A stretch of DNA of 64,000 nt from positions 274,501 to 338,500 of the forward strand of contig JAWQFJ010000637.1 of assembly GCA_034096865.1 (NCBI GenBank), in the 5' to 3' direction. Both the position numbers and the translations under genes were made by a program. Shown here piece after piece: positions 63,040 to 64,000 of this stretch. This stretch comes from Theodoxus fluviatilis (Eukaryota; Mollusca; Gastropoda; Cycloneritida; Neritidae). The notes under the pieces are model-generated. The model saw nothing but the letters and a program-made list of their open reading frames with translations. It had not been told where the DNA came from and made no database searches. Each line of letters starts with the position of its first letter. Within the stretch, counting starts at the first letter, position 1.

Positions 63040-63885
63040 CTCACATGCTTGACCTTGACCTTTACATGACCTTGACATTTACATGACCTTGGCCTTTACA
63101 TGACCTTGACCTTCAGGGTCAAGGTCAAACAACTAAACCTAGCAATGACATCATACACTAAGAACCGCTTAACACATTTTTCCTACCAAAATACATGTGA
63201 CCTTGACCCAAGGTCAAGGTCATCCAAGGTCATGCAACACAAAGCTGTTAATTCAAGACATAGGAAGCACAATGGTGCTTATTGGCACTTTCTACCATGA
63301 GATATGGTCACTTTTAGTGGTTCACTACCCCATTTTGGTCACATTTCATAAGGGTCAAAGTGACCTTGACCTTGATGATATGTGAACAAATGTGTCTCAT
63401 GATGAAAGTATAACATGTGTACTACAATGTTATGAAGTTTGGAAGAGTTATCTTCCATAGTTCAGGGTCAAGGTCACTTCAAAATATGTATACAATCCAA
63501 CTGTAAAGAGCTCCTGTGACCTTGACCTTGAAGCAAGGTCAATCAAACTGGTATCAAAAGATAGGGATTACTTTGCCCTATACACCATATATAGGTCAGG
63601 TATCCAATCTCAAAAACTTCAGAGAAAATTGGGAAAATGTGAAAAATGGCTGTTTTTTAGACAACATTTATGGCCCCTGCGACCTAGACCTTGAAGCAAG
63701 GTCAAGTCACTGTGTATGTTTTTTGAGGCCTTGTCATCATACACCATCATGCCAAATTGGGTGTTGATAGACTTAATAGTCTCCGAGAAAAATCCAACGT
63801 TAAAGTTTTTCACGGACGCCCGGACGGACGACACGGGTGAGTACATAGACTCACTTTTGCTTCGCATGCGAGTCAAAAAGGGGGG
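63040..63885. repeat. Dispersed repeat rich in TGACCTTGA / TCAAGGTCA
   Basis: The motif TGACCTTGACC or its complement occurs about a dozen times between 63045 and 63710, several as inverted pairs such as TGACCTTGACCCAAGGTCAA. The right part (63740-63885) reads like a repeat 3' end: GGACGCCCGGACGGACGACA and TCGCATGCGAGTCAAAAAGG. It lies in the BUB1-like intron or upstream of the first visible exon. Confidence 0.75.
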
Positions 63886-64000
63886 AGAGGGAGAGAGAGA
63901 GAACAAATGAACAAACAAATGTTTATTTTTATAAGGTCACTGGCCCACCACAACTTACTCACAGCAATAAGTTTTGTCGGCCATAGCAATATTAACTGCA

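Noticed and set aside
63945..64000. Next upstream BUB1-like exon ending at a GTGAGT donor near 63954
   Set aside because: A donor-like motif exists on -, but the short reading before the window edge does not give a convincing kinase segment or phase.

Overview
The window looks like animal nuclear DNA, most likely a mollusc or another lophotrochozoan. Two intron-containing gene ends are recognisable, coding exons are tiny and far apart, and almost everything else is transposon debris and simple repeats. The assignment to Lophotrochozoa is a judgement from repeat style and from the two genes; no sequence search was possible.

Host genes. (1) The last two exons of a zinc-dependent MDR dehydrogenase resembling L-threonine 3-dehydrogenase lie on + (50028-50184 and 52631-52827). 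(2) The last five exons of a BUB1-type spindle-checkpoint kinase lie on - (62945 down to the stop at 56310); they join in frame to 240 codons and carry the catalytic loop, the DFG motif and the C-lobe. Both genes are 3'-partial views. The TDH-like 5' exons should lie upstream on + and BUB1 5' exons beyond the right edge. The two genes converge.

Layout. 0-5.9 kb: at least four APE-type non-LTR retrotransposon (LINE) remnants, two arranged head to tail. 5.9-9.3 kb: simple repeats and another LINE tail. 9.3-11.9 kb: a CR1/L2-like LINE split by a Harbinger-like MITE. 12-18.7 kb: a 15-bp minisatellite, SINE-like repeats, a long-TIR element, and a 390-bp repeat present as an inverted pair. 18.7-20.9 kb: a LINE split twice, once by the 390-bp repeat and once by a MULE-like element with transposase remnant and a 540-bp polypurine run. 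21.3-26.3 kb: a mosaic of duplicated repeat blocks with tRNA-like segments, MITEs and a hAT-like element. 26-38 kb: mostly unassigned. 38.1-39.7 kb: stacked inverted repeats and a BED zinc-finger fragment. 41-45.2 kb: a degenerate satellite and a nearly 1-kb polypurine block. 45.2-47.9 kb: a LINE with intact FADD motif interrupted by a second copy of the hAT-like element. 48-64 kb: the host-gene part, whose introns contain SINE-like insertions with clear target-site duplications and three minisatellites.

The most informative points are nested insertions whose removal restores the interrupted element, two SINE-like insertions with 11- and 14-bp duplications, and a roughly 71-copy 27-bp minisatellite that touches a BUB1 splice donor and carries splice-site-like motifs in every unit. 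I found no CRISPR, operon or bacterial-type system.
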